Source: an uncultured Enterobacterales bacterium
GTDB taxonomy: Bacteria > Pseudomonadota > Gammaproteobacteria > Enterobacterales > CALYQQ01
NCBI GenBank assembly: GCA_945288535.1
Contig: CALYQQ010000009.1
Span: 62,001 to 126,000 of the forward strand
Direction: 5' to 3'
Length of the DNA: 64,000 bases
The position numbers and the translations under genes are program-made. Shown piece after piece: positions 44,501-54,344 of the stretch; the first letter of the stretch is position 1, and every line of letters begins with the position of its first letter. The notes beneath the pieces were generated by a model. The model was given only the letters and a program-made list of their open reading frames with translations. It had not been told where the DNA came from and did no database searches.

Positions 44501-47355
44501 ATATGTTGTTCACTAATAAAACTTGTCGCTTTAGCATTAACCAGACCTTTCGACTGAATATCTATGTTACCTACCGAATTAAGTTTGGCTTGTTGTATAT
44601 TTAACTCATTAATATTAAACTGAATATCCTTTCCAGAAATCATTAAAGACTCTGCAGCAGCCAATGAAGCACCTTTAATTGAAATAGAATCTATTGCTGT
44701 CAATAAGTTTTCATCTATTGAGATAGATGCTTCATTAATGTCCTGCCCCATACTTTGTTTGACTTTATCAATCGTCCAATCTGCAGTGGTCATGCCCTTT
44801 AAATATGCCAATGTATTATCGAGGTTATCTGCGACAATATTCATTGATCTTTCAGTCTGAAAGTCCCCACCTTTATTTGTAATTACTGTACCCAAAAGAT
44901 TAAGATCACCTTTTGTAGACAATATGGTATCAGTATTTTTAAGCTGGACACCATGGAGTGTTAAATCGCTATCCGTTTCAATAGAGGAACTATCATTATT
45001 GATGATAAGTGCGTTTATTGTTATTTTATCATGACTAATCACGTTTCCTTTCAAATGATTAAACTGAACACCGCTGTCAATGATAACTGGCCCATTAGCT
45101 TTTATGTTACCCGCATTCAGCACTTCCTGTGATGCTCTTATGACTAACTCATCACCGGTAGTTATTTGAGCATTAATGGCGTTAACAAATTTCTCAGTAT
45201 CAATTGCCATTTTTCCATTAGCGTTAATTATTCCATTATCAAAAATATTAACAGACTTGCCGGCAGTCAGTTTTATATCTTTTTCAGAAGTTAATGCACC
45301 TATTACAACTGAAGATTCATCTGATTCACCTATGGAAATCGCCTTTGCGGCATTGACAGTAATATTACCGACAACATTAGCATGAGTTATATTTACATCT
45401 GAATCACTATTAACTAATACATCGCCTTTGGTCGTTAATAAACCATCCGTGTTATCGAACCACCCTCCATTTGCAACAAAATTACTCTCTGTTATAAATT
45501 TAGTATTCTGATTTTTGCTACCAATAACGTTATCAAAAATAATATCGCCATTAGCCTTCAGTATCGAGGATTTATTCTCTGAGTTCTGTGATTTAATCTG
45601 TAAAACACCTTCAGTTATCAATTGTGAATTATTATTAAAGAGCGTGTTTCCAACATTAATATCAATTCCTTTCTGGGCAGTAAGTTTAGTTTGGTTATTG
45701 TATAGCAAGCCATCACCATCGGTATCATGAGTGATTAATTTAATGGATTGAGATGACGTTAACTGAACTTTATTGTTATTCACTGTACCACCAACAAAAA
45801 CAATATCTCCATTGGCTTCAATATTTGAATTATCATTCGTGAACGTTTCTTTTGCTTCAACACGATAGTTTTTAAGGGTTTTCGCTTTTATACCCGTACT
45901 ACTAATGGTTTTACCATCTATAGTAATATCATCTTTAGCATTAAATGTAGCCGAATCAAGTTCAACAAAATTACCTGAAATAGTTAATGCACTAGCACGG
46001 GTTTTACTTTTGGCTAAACTCGCATGATCCACTCCTGTGACAGTAATATCTTTAGTAGCAATATTTTTCCCATTCAGGTTAGCTTTTTTAGCGGTAACTA
46101 TAATATTACCGTTTACCTTTTTGTCTAGACCAGACTGAAGTGTACTGTTTGAAGAACTGTTAACTGTATCAGCATTAAGCTCAATATCATTTAATGCATT
46201 TATTACACCTGTATTAACAATCGTTTTATTACTGGCTAGTTTAATATTCTTGGTTATACTTTTAATTTGCTTGTCATTTTTAATATCATCGCTACTTGTT
46301 ATGCGAATATTTTCATTAGCCTGAATTCCCCCTGTATTAATAATTCTACCTTCCATTGTCAATGTGATATCACCAGTTGTTGTTTTAATTTGGCCCGCAT
46401 TATTCACACCAACGCCTTTCTCAGTACCAATTAAGTAAATTTTACCCGCATACATACCCCCTAATGCGGAAACATCAACAGCAAATTTAGGCGAATTATC
46501 ATCAGCTTTATTGTCAAACTTATCTTTATTCTCGATTGGCGAAACTGTTTCCAGGTCAGCACTTACTCTATTAACGCCGGTAATAACTTTAATATCTTTA
46601 CCATGAATACCCGCATTGACCTCTACACTACGAGCAATAATTTCGGTATAATCTTCTTTACTATTATTTAATCCCTTGCCAGTAAAAACAATTGCACCAT
46701 CCCGCACGGTATAGCCTTTTAACTGACCATCTTCTATTTGTGCACTACCTGTTGTTAATGTCGCTTTATTTGCATTAATAAAGCCACAACCATCACAGGC
46801 AATTCCCGATGGATTGGCAATAATCACTTGTGCCTTTTTACCTGCAACTTCTATATAACCATTAAGTTTACTCGGATCCCGAGAATTAACTTCATTAAGG
46901 ATAATTTGGGCCTCTCCTCCCGCTAAATTAGTATTACCATCAATACGACCAGCCAATTCGGTTTTTATTGATTGCTGAGAGTTATTAAGAATGGCGCCTT
47001 TTTGGTCCACATCAAATTGTGTATATTTGTTATGAGAAAAACCATTTTTATCAGGGGCTTGGATATTAACTATCGTAGGACCTTTATCTCCTCTAATAAT
47101 TTGCGGTTGTTGATGTGCCGCTGCGCTATTATCAGCAACAATATTTGCTACTGCCGCATCCATAATCATCACATTACCTAAGGCCATACCTAGTAACAAA
47201 CATAGTGGTTTCAATTTAGCTACTACACTTTTTGATACTACATGTGGGGTTGACGACGTTGTTGTTATACAGTTATTTCTGTTAGCCAATTCAGAGACAA
47301 CCATCAATTGACCTCTTTCACGATTAAAGATAATACGATAGCAATGTTTGTTCAT
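41599..47355 (-). CDS. Two-partner secretion exoprotein (TpsA), filamentous hemagglutinin/CdiA type
   Basis: A 1918-aa secreted protein. It has an extended signal peptide region (ESPR: NKHCYRIIFNRERGQLMVVSE), then a TPS domain (about 75-300) with the NPSGIACDGCGFIN secretion motif typical of ShlA/CdiA relatives. Residues 300 to about 1750 are a long beta-helix of some 20-residue repeats of the form LDNQ-A-L-A-x-I, rich in N, I and T. It ends abruptly at INLTLPIPAY. In full-length CdiA/FHA proteins a LP-x segment like this leads into YLIETDPRF-type sequence, further repeats and a C-terminal toxin. None follows here, so it is probably a C-terminal truncation. Co-transcribed with the TpsB gene upstream. 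Confidence 0.9.
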   Translation of the reverse strand: MNKHCYRIIFNRERGQLMVVSELANRNNCITTTSSTPHVVSKSVVAKLKPLCLLLGMALGNVMIMDAAVANIVADNSAAAHQQPQIIRGDKGPTIVNIQAPDKNGFSHNKYTQFDVDQKGAILNNSQQSIKTELAGRIDGNTNLAGGEAQIILNEVNSRDPSKLNGYIEVAGKKAQVIIANPSGIACDGCGFINANKATLTTGSAQIEDGQLKGYTVRDGAIVFTGKGLNNSKEDYTEIIARSVEVNAGIHGKDIKVITGVNRVSADLETVSPIENKDKFDNKADDNSPKFAVDVSALGGMYAGKIYLIGTEKGVGVNNAGQIKTTTGDITLTMEGRIINTGGIQANENIRITSSDDIKNDKQIKSITKNIKLASNKTIVNTGVINALNDIELNADTVNSSSNSTLQSGLDKKVNGNIIVTAKKANLNGKNIATKDITVTGVDHASLAKSKTRASALTISGNFVELDSATFNAKDDITIDGKTISSTGIKAKTLKNYRVEAKETFTNDNSNIEANGDIVFVGGTVNNNKVQLTSSQSIKLITHDTDGDGLLYNNQTKLTAQKGIDINVGNTLFNNNSQLITEGVLQIKSQNSENKSSILKANGDIIFDNVIGSKNQNTKFITESNFVANGGWFDNTDGLLTTKGDVLVNSDSDVNITHANVVGNITVNAAKAISIGESDESSVVIGALTSEKDIKLTAGKSVNIFDNGIINANGKMAIDTEKFVNAINAQITTGDELVIRASQEVLNAGNIKANGPVIIDSGVQFNHLKGNVISHDKITINALIINNDSSSIETDSDLTLHGVQLKNTDTILSTKGDLNLLGTVITNKGGDFQTERSMNIVADNLDNTLAYLKGMTTADWTIDKVKQSMGQDINEASISIDENLLTAIDSISIKGASLAAAESLMISGKDIQFNINELNIQQAKLNSVGNIDIQSKGLVNAKATSFISEQHIKISADKIDLTEANLNAIETIDANATSQLINTSAEWQSKGNIIAKALDFDNQYATITTDENIIIDATQLNNSYSKFVGQDNIVLTADDLTNQNASFTTSGDITLNAIQLDNKFAHMISQSIIANAENINNINAILAAEKEFSMTAHHNIDNTDSILSGSQLQIKTEEAINNQSAILNADNIQLQASTIDNQHAFLVAEGDIKLNANQKIDNQYVDIRADKSIAIDASEVNNQNSRLTTEQQLTITADILNSQSSNINAMDIISINAKQMESSSSKWQSKDILITSDTLTNQSSTLNATSNIKINADKMNNDFSSLMAEGLLNITANDLSNKSAVLTSGGDTEITASHLDNQQSKFVSGNELTISSDEYINNSLAELNASGNVNLISHVIDNQSAVITSDNSIQINSKEKLSNQSAILNAKQDITVKSPLIENNNAKWQAGGVIEISTETINNQESYIEAKKNITIEATELDNRSATLFAQQYININANGNLNNQGANLTSAKGIIIDVDDLNNHTTTLNTEGELSITASNIDNQEAVLNANQMTINTNKLQNQYAKMTIGSLAKIISDIMLNNAATIKAENIDISANILTGDGKLLAENNIDLNLQERFVNKEEIFAKKQLSIKVNQISNEGKLSAGNSLKLDNILVENAKSGQIESSNILIKGNSVNNKGLINGDFIEIRLSNELNNNDSAQLVGDVVTIFSKTLNNSGSSLSTEIAPMLRAKKQLTISTNILNNTNRALLLSQGTMDINTTTLNNHSARIESHDDMNVLANTINNIDDALTFEEMEIKKENVKEYSLYDSNKKYSVDEVNLIVNPKKHHRNYILQSTTGEFKDTDRFYEYVYERVTYTTKVTNMVPAEIISGKNMHIDVTQINNANSTILAAGELNMQETIVNNSSIQDGTRQKEIGWVTYHYPIKTLQGEGKGSSSKYYEAEKNSLNNSENLNISGHVDVVLTDINLTLPIPAY

Positions 47356-47413
47356 TTTTTACTCCTTTCCGATGGACATAGATAATGTCACTTTGCGCTA
47401 ATAAGGATAAAAT

Positions 47414-49123
47414 TTAATACTCCCAGATCAGATTAAAACCCGTTGCGGCTCTACTTGTCTTAAAACTGGCTGGTTTTGATAGTGAACGACCAACAAACAA
47501 GTCATATACGAGATTAATTTTAGGGATCCCCCCTTTGATGCCAACAACCCCTCCTGCTAAATGTTTACCTGCCAAATCATAACTACGATGGCTACCATTA
47601 ACTTCGCCATAATCAATGCCAAGATAGATCTGCTGTTTATTAATTGGTGTAAACCAGGTCATATCATTGCGTATTGTCCAGCCATTATCCGCACTTAGAT
47701 TTAATTCACCGTCAAAACCACGAACAGACCAACGACTACCAATAGCAAAACGTTCTTGTGACGTTAATGGGGTTTTAGCCATCTGACGTTGATATTGACC
47801 GTAATAATTAAAAGATTGGCCAAATAAACTAAAAGGTACGGATACTGCGCTAGAGAAGTGAATAATTTTGCTCAATGCTGTTGCATCATTAATAAATTCT
47901 TCTTGTGCGGGTTGTGCGCCAAACCACCGTGTTCCTCGTTGATAATCGAGACGGCTATCAAAAGTGAAATGTTCAAAATAGTGGCGATACGTCAGACCTA
48001 ATTTCCAAAATGTGGTATCCCGTCGCTGCACACCTATCTCATAATCATTAATATAATTTTGTGAACTTCTATGTCCTATTTCATAAAAGACTGAGCCTTT
48101 TATCGCTGAATCACGATAAAGGATCCGACTTAAACGTAATGCTTGATTACGAATACGACCTTTATATTGATAATTAACAATATTGCCGGCAATTGTTTCA
48201 TTATATTTGTAACCACTTAATGCAGCACTTAGGAAAAAATAACCAAGAGGAATAGTGTAATTTGCTGTAAAATTATTAGAGCCTTTTTCATTTCGTCCTT
48301 TGATGTCATGACCGCCGGAAATATAAAACATATCACTTAATGAGGTAGGATTATCTAAATAAAATGTTAATCCGCCTTGGTATTTCCCTGTACTTTTTGT
48401 TCCTGAATCATCAAATGAAGCAAGTAATCGCCAAAAACGTGTTTGTTGCCAAGATACTTTAATGTCGCTTTCACCTTCTTTATCGGCAGGTGATATTGCA
48501 ATATCGGCTTGAGCAGTAGGAATACGCTGTAAATTTTCTAACCCTTGTTCTAAATCACGTAAATTAAGTAAATCCCCCTGGGATATAGGCACACTATTCA
48601 ATAGAGTTAAGTAATTACTACTATTTTGACTAAGTTGAATGTGATTAACTTTCCCTGCGACTAATTCCAATTCTAGGACACCAGACGTCAAGTCTTGCTC
48701 AGAAATTTGAATACGAGAAGTAATATAACCATGTTCAATGAGCCGATTTTGGAGAACATGTATTAATTGTTTGATACCACGCCCCCCTAAACACCGATTC
48801 ACACCTTTATTTGCGATTGACTGTAACCGTAACCAGAGTGGTACTGCGCGTAAATTATGTATGACTATTTTATTAACTAGAAAGCAAGGTGATTCTACTG
48901 GAAATTTACTAAGATCACTCTTTTCCGTCTTGACCTGGAAACGAACATCAGGTGTTTGTGGTGATAATTGTTGTTCGCGCGCTTTTTGTTGTTGTTCTTG
49001 ATGAATTTGTTGCTGTTCGTTAATAGGCTTTGATTGAGCTATTACTGTACGTACCATTAAACATACTGTAAGTACAATAATATAAATTAATTTATTTTCG
49101 TTATTAATTAGCATTAAGATCAT
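47414..49123 (-). CDS. Two-partner secretion transporter (TpsB), ShlB/FhaC type
   Basis: A 569-aa outer membrane protein of the Omp85/TpsB family that exports the adjacent exoprotein. An N-terminal signal (about 12-30) is followed by a Q-rich stretch, two POTRA domains (about 70-225, including the conserved QNRLIEHGYITSRI) and a 16-strand beta-barrel, with VRGFDGE as the VRGY/F motif of the L6 loop and a terminal aromatic (IWEY). The gene is 58 nt upstream of tpsA on the same strand. It looks intact. Confidence 0.93.
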   Translation of the reverse strand: MILMLINNENKLIYIIVLTVCLMVRTVIAQSKPINEQQQIHQEQQQKAREQQLSPQTPDVRFQVKTEKSDLSKFPVESPCFLVNKIVIHNLRAVPLWLRLQSIANKGVNRCLGGRGIKQLIHVLQNRLIEHGYITSRIQISEQDLTSGVLELELVAGKVNHIQLSQNSSNYLTLLNSVPISQGDLLNLRDLEQGLENLQRIPTAQADIAISPADKEGESDIKVSWQQTRFWRLLASFDDSGTKSTGKYQGGLTFYLDNPTSLSDMFYISGGHDIKGRNEKGSNNFTANYTIPLGYFFLSAALSGYKYNETIAGNIVNYQYKGRIRNQALRLSRILYRDSAIKGSVFYEIGHRSSQNYINDYEIGVQRRDTTFWKLGLTYRHYFEHFTFDSRLDYQRGTRWFGAQPAQEEFINDATALSKIIHFSSAVSVPFSLFGQSFNYYGQYQRQMAKTPLTSQERFAIGSRWSVRGFDGELNLSADNGWTIRNDMTWFTPINKQQIYLGIDYGEVNGSHRSYDLAGKHLAGGVVGIKGGIPKINLVYDLFVGRSLSKPASFKTSRAATGFNLIWEY

Positions 49124-50529
49124 CCATTATTATAAGCTAAAAAACAAAATATATTTTATAACTGCTAATTTTTTAAAATTAGTAAAAAATTTTTCAACTA
49201 AATATAAAAACACTTTTATACTTAAATAAAAAACTAAATTAATTTATATTGATTATAGGATCTTTTTACTCATTGTTGGATAAAATTCATTAGAACAATT
49301 TGTTATAAATTAATACTTCTTATTTTTACTACAAATATTTATTATTTTTTTATTATATTATTTATCATAAAAAAATATTTATAATATAAATTACAAAATT
49401 AAATTTTAAATTATAAAATAAAATTGTTTTTTATTTTAGATTTATTTTTAATTAAATAATTAACTAGTTATATTGATGTTATTTTAAAAATAAAATAAAA
49501 TATTTTAAGTACATTATTTTTTCATCTCCTATCACAATAGTTATAAAATATTTTTTGCTATACTTAGTATAAATTTGGTATAGCTATGCTTTATGACAAT
49601 CATCTATTGAAAAAAGAATCAATAGTAAGAAAAATATAATTATTATATTTTTTATATTACGTTTACATACTAATTGATAATTAAAATAGTAATATAATTC
49701 AGTTGGTTAAGTATCAATTTTCAGATTTAACTATTAGATAACTAATTAGATATACAATAAAAATAGTTATAATTTCCTTTACTTTTTTATTTTAAAAAGA
49801 ATTTATTAATATAGGAGACAGTGTTCTAAGATTTTATAGTTAGGATAACCTTAAGTAGGTCGATGATAGGAAATTATAAATCTTCCTTCATTCTATTACA
49901 CCAATAACAAAAAAAAATACATTTAGAACCTATAAGATTGTTAATGATGACAAAACATCGATAATATCTAATAAGACTATCTCTTAGTAACAAGGCTATA
50001 TTTTCTAAATAGAGTTAGATACGTATTTTTAATGTATTATTAATTACACTAAATTATATAAAATCTTTTATTAATAGATTATTAAAATAAAAGTGTTAAC
50101 TAATTATAGAGCAACTATTAACTAACAAAATTAAATTTAAATAAAAATTTATTAGCATAGTTGAAAATATCATTCTATATTAACAATAGCTTACTTAATA
50201 TTTTTTTGCTTAAGGTTATCTTCAGACTAGTTTTCATTAGCGTTATTATTTCTTCTTACTTTATTATATTATTTTAATACTTAACATAGTGTTAATGTCT
50301 TTTATAATAATGATTAGCAATAAAAATAAAACATATAAAAGTAATAAATGATTATTTTATTAAAATAAGTTAACTTTCTTATTAAATTATAGAATAGGGT
50401 TAATTACATCAATAATATATAGTCTGATTTTTTATATAATTTTTAATTATCGATTGTGTTTATAACTAAAAAAGATTAACTTATTTATAATTAGAACTAA
50501 TATAAATAAAATAGATTTTTCTTATTACC
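49124..50529. other. 1.4-kb AT-rich spacer
   Basis: Extremely AT-rich, with no supported ORF. It holds the promoter for the secretion pair at its left end and merges on the right into the decayed island. Confidence 0.5.
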
Positions 50530-50935
50530 TTGATAATGATTCATGGTGCAGAAAAAAAGTCGGGGTTAATTCCAAAGTTAAATCGTAATGCATTATTATT
50601 CGCTTCAGATGAGGATGTCACTTGGCTATATTATAATGATACTACACAAAAATAGAAGAAGGTTTTAATTGGTACTAAAGAAATTACTCAATTTGAAAAA
50701 AACGATTTTAAAGGTTCTGGAGATTTAGATGTTGGTCGCATTGGTAACGATCCTTTTAGCGATAATAGCCGCTCTTGAGCCTTTTCATGGAAATACTGTT
50801 GCCGTTTAAGTCTGTCGAATCCCCACTCAAAGAACTAAATAGCACGTATTTGATGAATCAGTCGCTAGCATAGCAATAGGTGATTTCAGAAATTTAGGCA
50901 AATTGGATTTTGCAACTATAGCCTATTCAGTTTAA
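50530..50935 (+). pseudogene. Remnant of an FG-GAP/VCBS-type beta-propeller protein
   Basis: Conceptual reading across stops and a frameshift gives VTWLYYNDTTQK (stop) KKVLIGTKEI, NDFKGSGDLDVGRIGNDPF, then, shifted, IAALEPFHGNTVAV (stop) and HVFDESVASIAIGDFRN. The EPFHG...VAV, GSG-x-x-x-VGR and D-x-R-x-x-G pieces look like beta-propeller repeats of the FG-GAP/aldos-2-ulose-dehydratase kind. No start, no continuous frame. It is inert. The family call is tentative. Confidence 0.4.
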
Positions 50936-51054
50936 CATTATTATATAGAAAAAGATGCAAAAATAGTTTTGCATCACAATAAGTTGCCTATAAAAAAATA
51001 AATTAAAAATAATTTTATTAGATATTAGAATAACAAACACAAATCAAAAAATAA

Positions 51055-51950
51055 CTAACGCTGTAATCCCTGTTTCAGGTTTAGGTACAAGAATATTACT
51101 CACAATGAAAGCCTTTCATAAAGAAAGGTTACCTTTAGTTGACAAGCCTTTTATTCAATATGTTGTAAATAAAAGTATTAATGCTGGAATTGAAGAGATC
51201 ATATTATTCACGCATTCGTCAAATTTTTTTATTGAAAATCATGTTGATATTAATTATCAATTGTAATCTATTTAAAAAAAAGATTAAAAATTAGTCATTA
51301 GCCGAGTTTCGAAACATTTTACCCAATAAAGTATCGATTTTACCCGTTCGGTAAGGACAAGCTAAAGGTTTTGGTCATGCTATATTATGTGCGCAGCATC
51401 TAATTGGCCCTGAGCCTTTTGCTGTTGTTTCGCCAGATGTAGTTTTAAAGAGATATAGTGCGGATCCAAAAACAGCTAATTTAAGTAAAATGACTTTTTT
51501 ATATAGGGAAAATAAGCATACTCAAATTATGGTACAACAGGTCCCTTATCATTCAATTTCTCAATATGGCGTTGTTAATTGTATGGATATTGAATTAATT
51601 TAGGGTAGTACAGTTAAAATAGTTAACATCATAGAAAACCATCACTAAGCCCAGTACCTTTAAATTTAGTAATTGTAGCAAAGTATATTTTTAACACCCA
51701 AATCTGGCCATATCTCAAAGAAATTTTGCCCAATACTGGCAATTAAATACAACTTACTGATGCAATCAAATTGTTATTAGATGATAACCATTCAGATGTA
51801 TATCATTATTAGGTTATAGATTTGATTGCGGTAATAAGTTGGGATATGCAACAGCATATGTAGATTATACTCTATAGCATGCTGAAGTGGGAAACTTGTT
51901 TTCTAATTAGTTTGTTGGAAAGTTTCAGGTTTCATTAAATTTGGCTAATA
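51055..51950 (+). pseudogene. galU: Decayed UTP-glucose-1-phosphate uridylyltransferase
   Basis: Near-full-length GalU read across frames: [58 protein letters not shown], then stops and shifts, GQAKGFGHAILCAQHLIGPEPFAVVSPDVVL, TQIMVQQVP, SQYGVVNCMDIEL, and finally FDCGNKLGYATAYVDY. The nucleotide-binding GLGTRxLP-type motif is altered (LLT for LPA/T). Many stops are present. A functional galU probably exists elsewhere; this copy is dead. Confidence 0.9.
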
Positions 51951-52014
51951 ATAAATAATAATATAAATTATCTCCAATAATTTAGTCGTTAAGCGGTTGG
52001 ATCTACGTTAACAT

Positions 52015-52050
52015 AAAACAGCGTCCAGCATAGAGTGGGTTCTGTTTTTT
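52015..52050 (+). terminator. Possible terminator after the galU remnant
   Basis: AAAACAG (52015-52021) pairs with CTGTTTT (52042-52048), with further T residues after it. The inner loop is long (20 nt), so it is weak by eye. Confidence 0.45.
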
Positions 52051-52566
52051 TATTATAACTTACCCTACTTATTTCAAATCACAGACAATATTGATAACTA
52101 CTCAGAATATAATTATTAATGGTTAAAATAATAAAATACCAACAATATAAAATATTATTCTATCATAAATAAAAGCGATATTCTTAAGATTGAGCGTATG
52201 ATAAGTAATCCCATATTAGCATAGTGTTATCGTGAAAGGTTTAGATATAGAATTAAAAGAATGACTCTTAATTGCTGCTTATAATGAAAATAAATGAGAG
52301 AACAAAGCTGTTTCTCGTTATATCAATATGATAAGACAACGAGAGTGCTATTTTATTAATAACTAAAAGTAAGCGGTATTTATAATAGTTTGTTTGTTCA
52401 TACGATAATTTATCCAACCACTCTGCACAATTTTTCATCCTTTATTCAGTATACTATATATAATTATAAACAAATTAGATCCAGGCTTTATCAAAATAGA
52501 AAAGTTACATTTTATCAATTTTTTGTTAAGCCAATTTATTTAAAACTGCTAATGGTTTGCCCTACT

Positions 52567-53110
52567 CTAACCTGTGTTCTTATAGCTTATGGATTTTAAA
52601 CCACTATTAAAGATATTAATGACATCACGGGTCAAAATACTCAGTATTTCCCCAACATTGTTCGAACGATGTAAAATACCTTGTTCTATTTTACTCAATC
52701 CTACGGTAGCATTCATGGCGACGACGACACTTGCCTGATGCTCGACACCTATTATTAAGACTTTAGTACTCGATGGTTCCGGCCTTAACGATAGCAACAG
52801 TTTTGATTTAACCATTACTACGTCATTTCCTGTATAGTCTTGGCTCTACTAGCATCATTATTGATAATTTTATTTATATCATCACGTTAAGTGTAATTGA
52901 AGTGGAGAATAATGGTTTCTTCTCCATTAACTTCTTCCTATTATTGTCCTTGTACCCTAATAGTTTCATCAACATTTGTTATCTCGGTTCGATTTCACCT
53001 AATATAATTGATTTCATACTGCCCAATGATTTTAATGTGATCAATACCAACATACCTAAGATTATTTGCGCATTCATGATTATAGATGTATCTAGCCAAG
53101 TATAACTACC
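52567..53110 (-). pseudogene. Unidentified coding remnants
   Basis: The minus strand carries an 82-codon open stretch (52567-52815) with coding-like composition (LLLSLRPEPSSTKV, NATVGLSKIEQGIL) and, upstream, short hydrophobic pieces in other frames (ITLKSLGSMKSIIL). GC content here is higher than in true spacers, consistent with former genes. I cannot name the families. It lies between the galU and integrase remnants. Confidence 0.3.
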
Positions 53111-53214
53111 CGGACAAATACCTCAAAAGTTTTTAGGGCTGACGGGAAATAAAATTATTGCCAATACTAATACCCATTGGTTAAGTGCGGGGAACTGACG
53201 AAATTTGATGATAA

Positions 53215-53519
53215 TCATTATTTTATGCTAATTGTTAATATTGCTCGCAATCCTGGACACATACTGCTTTTTACCTGCGCATCGGTATTGTCACAGTGAC
53301 GATACCCCTCTTTCAGGCTAACATAGGAGTACTAATATAAAAAGATACCTTGCCGTTTATCCTGTAAGGTATAACGAAGGCGCCATGGGGTACTGCTGCT
53401 CGGGGCAATAAATAAATTCAAGCCCTGAATATCTTTTAAAGTATAGGATTTAGGCTAGAGTTTACTGTTTTTTATTACTGTATTGGTTAATGGTATAATA
53501 AATAGATTTTGCGAGCTTT
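53215..53519 (-). pseudogene. Remnant of a P4-type tyrosine integrase
   Basis: On the minus strand, KARKIYLL (an ATG-less version of the typical MARKI start), then, shifted, KSYTLKDIQGLNLFIAPSSS, TPWRLRYTLQDKRQGIF, a stop, and YSYVSLKEGYRHCDNTDAQV. This is the DUF4102 N-terminal domain of P4-family integrases. The catalytic domain has been lost. It starts about 215 nt from the 3' end of a tRNA-Gly, the expected place for the integrase of an island inserted there. Confidence 0.8.
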
Positions 53520-53734
53520 CAAGGAGAGCCTTATTATAGGAAGGCAAAAGGCGTTTTCTGTCAAAAATACGAATGTATCCTTATCATATTTTGATATTCC
53601 TTTTAATGTAGCACGTTGAGTACATATCCAGGAGAAGCCTGAGGAAGTCAGGAAAGAATAAATACCCATAAAATCGTTGTTAATAAAGGTTTTTGTTAAA
53701 GAATAAATGTTATTAAATATGGTAGATGAAATGT

Positions 53735-53810
53735 TGGAGCGGGAAACGAGGTTCGAACTCGCGACCTCAACCTTGGCAAGGTTGCGCTCTACCAACTGAG
53801 CTATTCCCGC
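53735..53810 (-). tRNA. tRNA-Gly (GCC anticodon)
   Basis: A 76-nt cloverleaf, GCGGGAATAGCTCAGTTGG at the 5' end and GTTCGAACCTCGTTTCCCGC plus TCCA at the 3' end. The anticodon stem is CAACC/GGTTG and the loop TTGCCAA, giving GCC (codon GGC). The CCA is encoded. It closely resembles E. coli tRNA-Gly(GCC). The 3' end faces the decayed island. Confidence 0.97.
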
Positions 53811-54344
53811 ATTTATAAGATGTTAAAACGTCACAAAAGAGGTTTAACTTAAACACCGCTAATTATGTCGTTATTACTAAATAATGCAAGCCATTTTTTA
53901 TAAATTTCATAAAAAACATAAACAAATGGCGAAATAACAGCCAATTTGTTCAATTAATACAGCTTATAACTAAATTATTCGTCATTATATTGATTAAATA
54001 TACCTATTGTATGTTAACAGAATTTATAAACGTATTAACTAAGTTAACTGAAATAATATGATTGAATGAAGAGTGCTCAAGTTAGACGAAGAATCTAGAC
54101 TATTCTATATAATCACGGTTTCTGTTCTATTTTCTTTATCTATACTAAAAATTTGTAAATTAAATCAAGCTTGCTTATTAAGTGAATTTTTTTATTTTTA
54201 TAATTATTATCTTTTTTCATGCGTATCATCGTTAAAGCAGCTGATAAGTATTTAATCACTCTTTCAATCTTAGTAAATAAAGAGGCCATTTATCAGATTA
54301 TCTATAAAAATTGAGGAAATATGCTATTGAGTCTCTCTATTTAG
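53811..54344. other. Spacer between tRNA-Gly and the peptide-export locus
   Basis: Contains the tRNA promoter on its minus strand and the 3' flank of the first exporter operon. A 60-codon open frame at 54073-54255 has no SD or family features. Nothing else is seen. Confidence 0.5.

Noticed and set aside
52390-52599. 69-codon open frame in the decayed island
   Set aside because: No SD, no recognisable features and composition like the surrounding eroded DNA.
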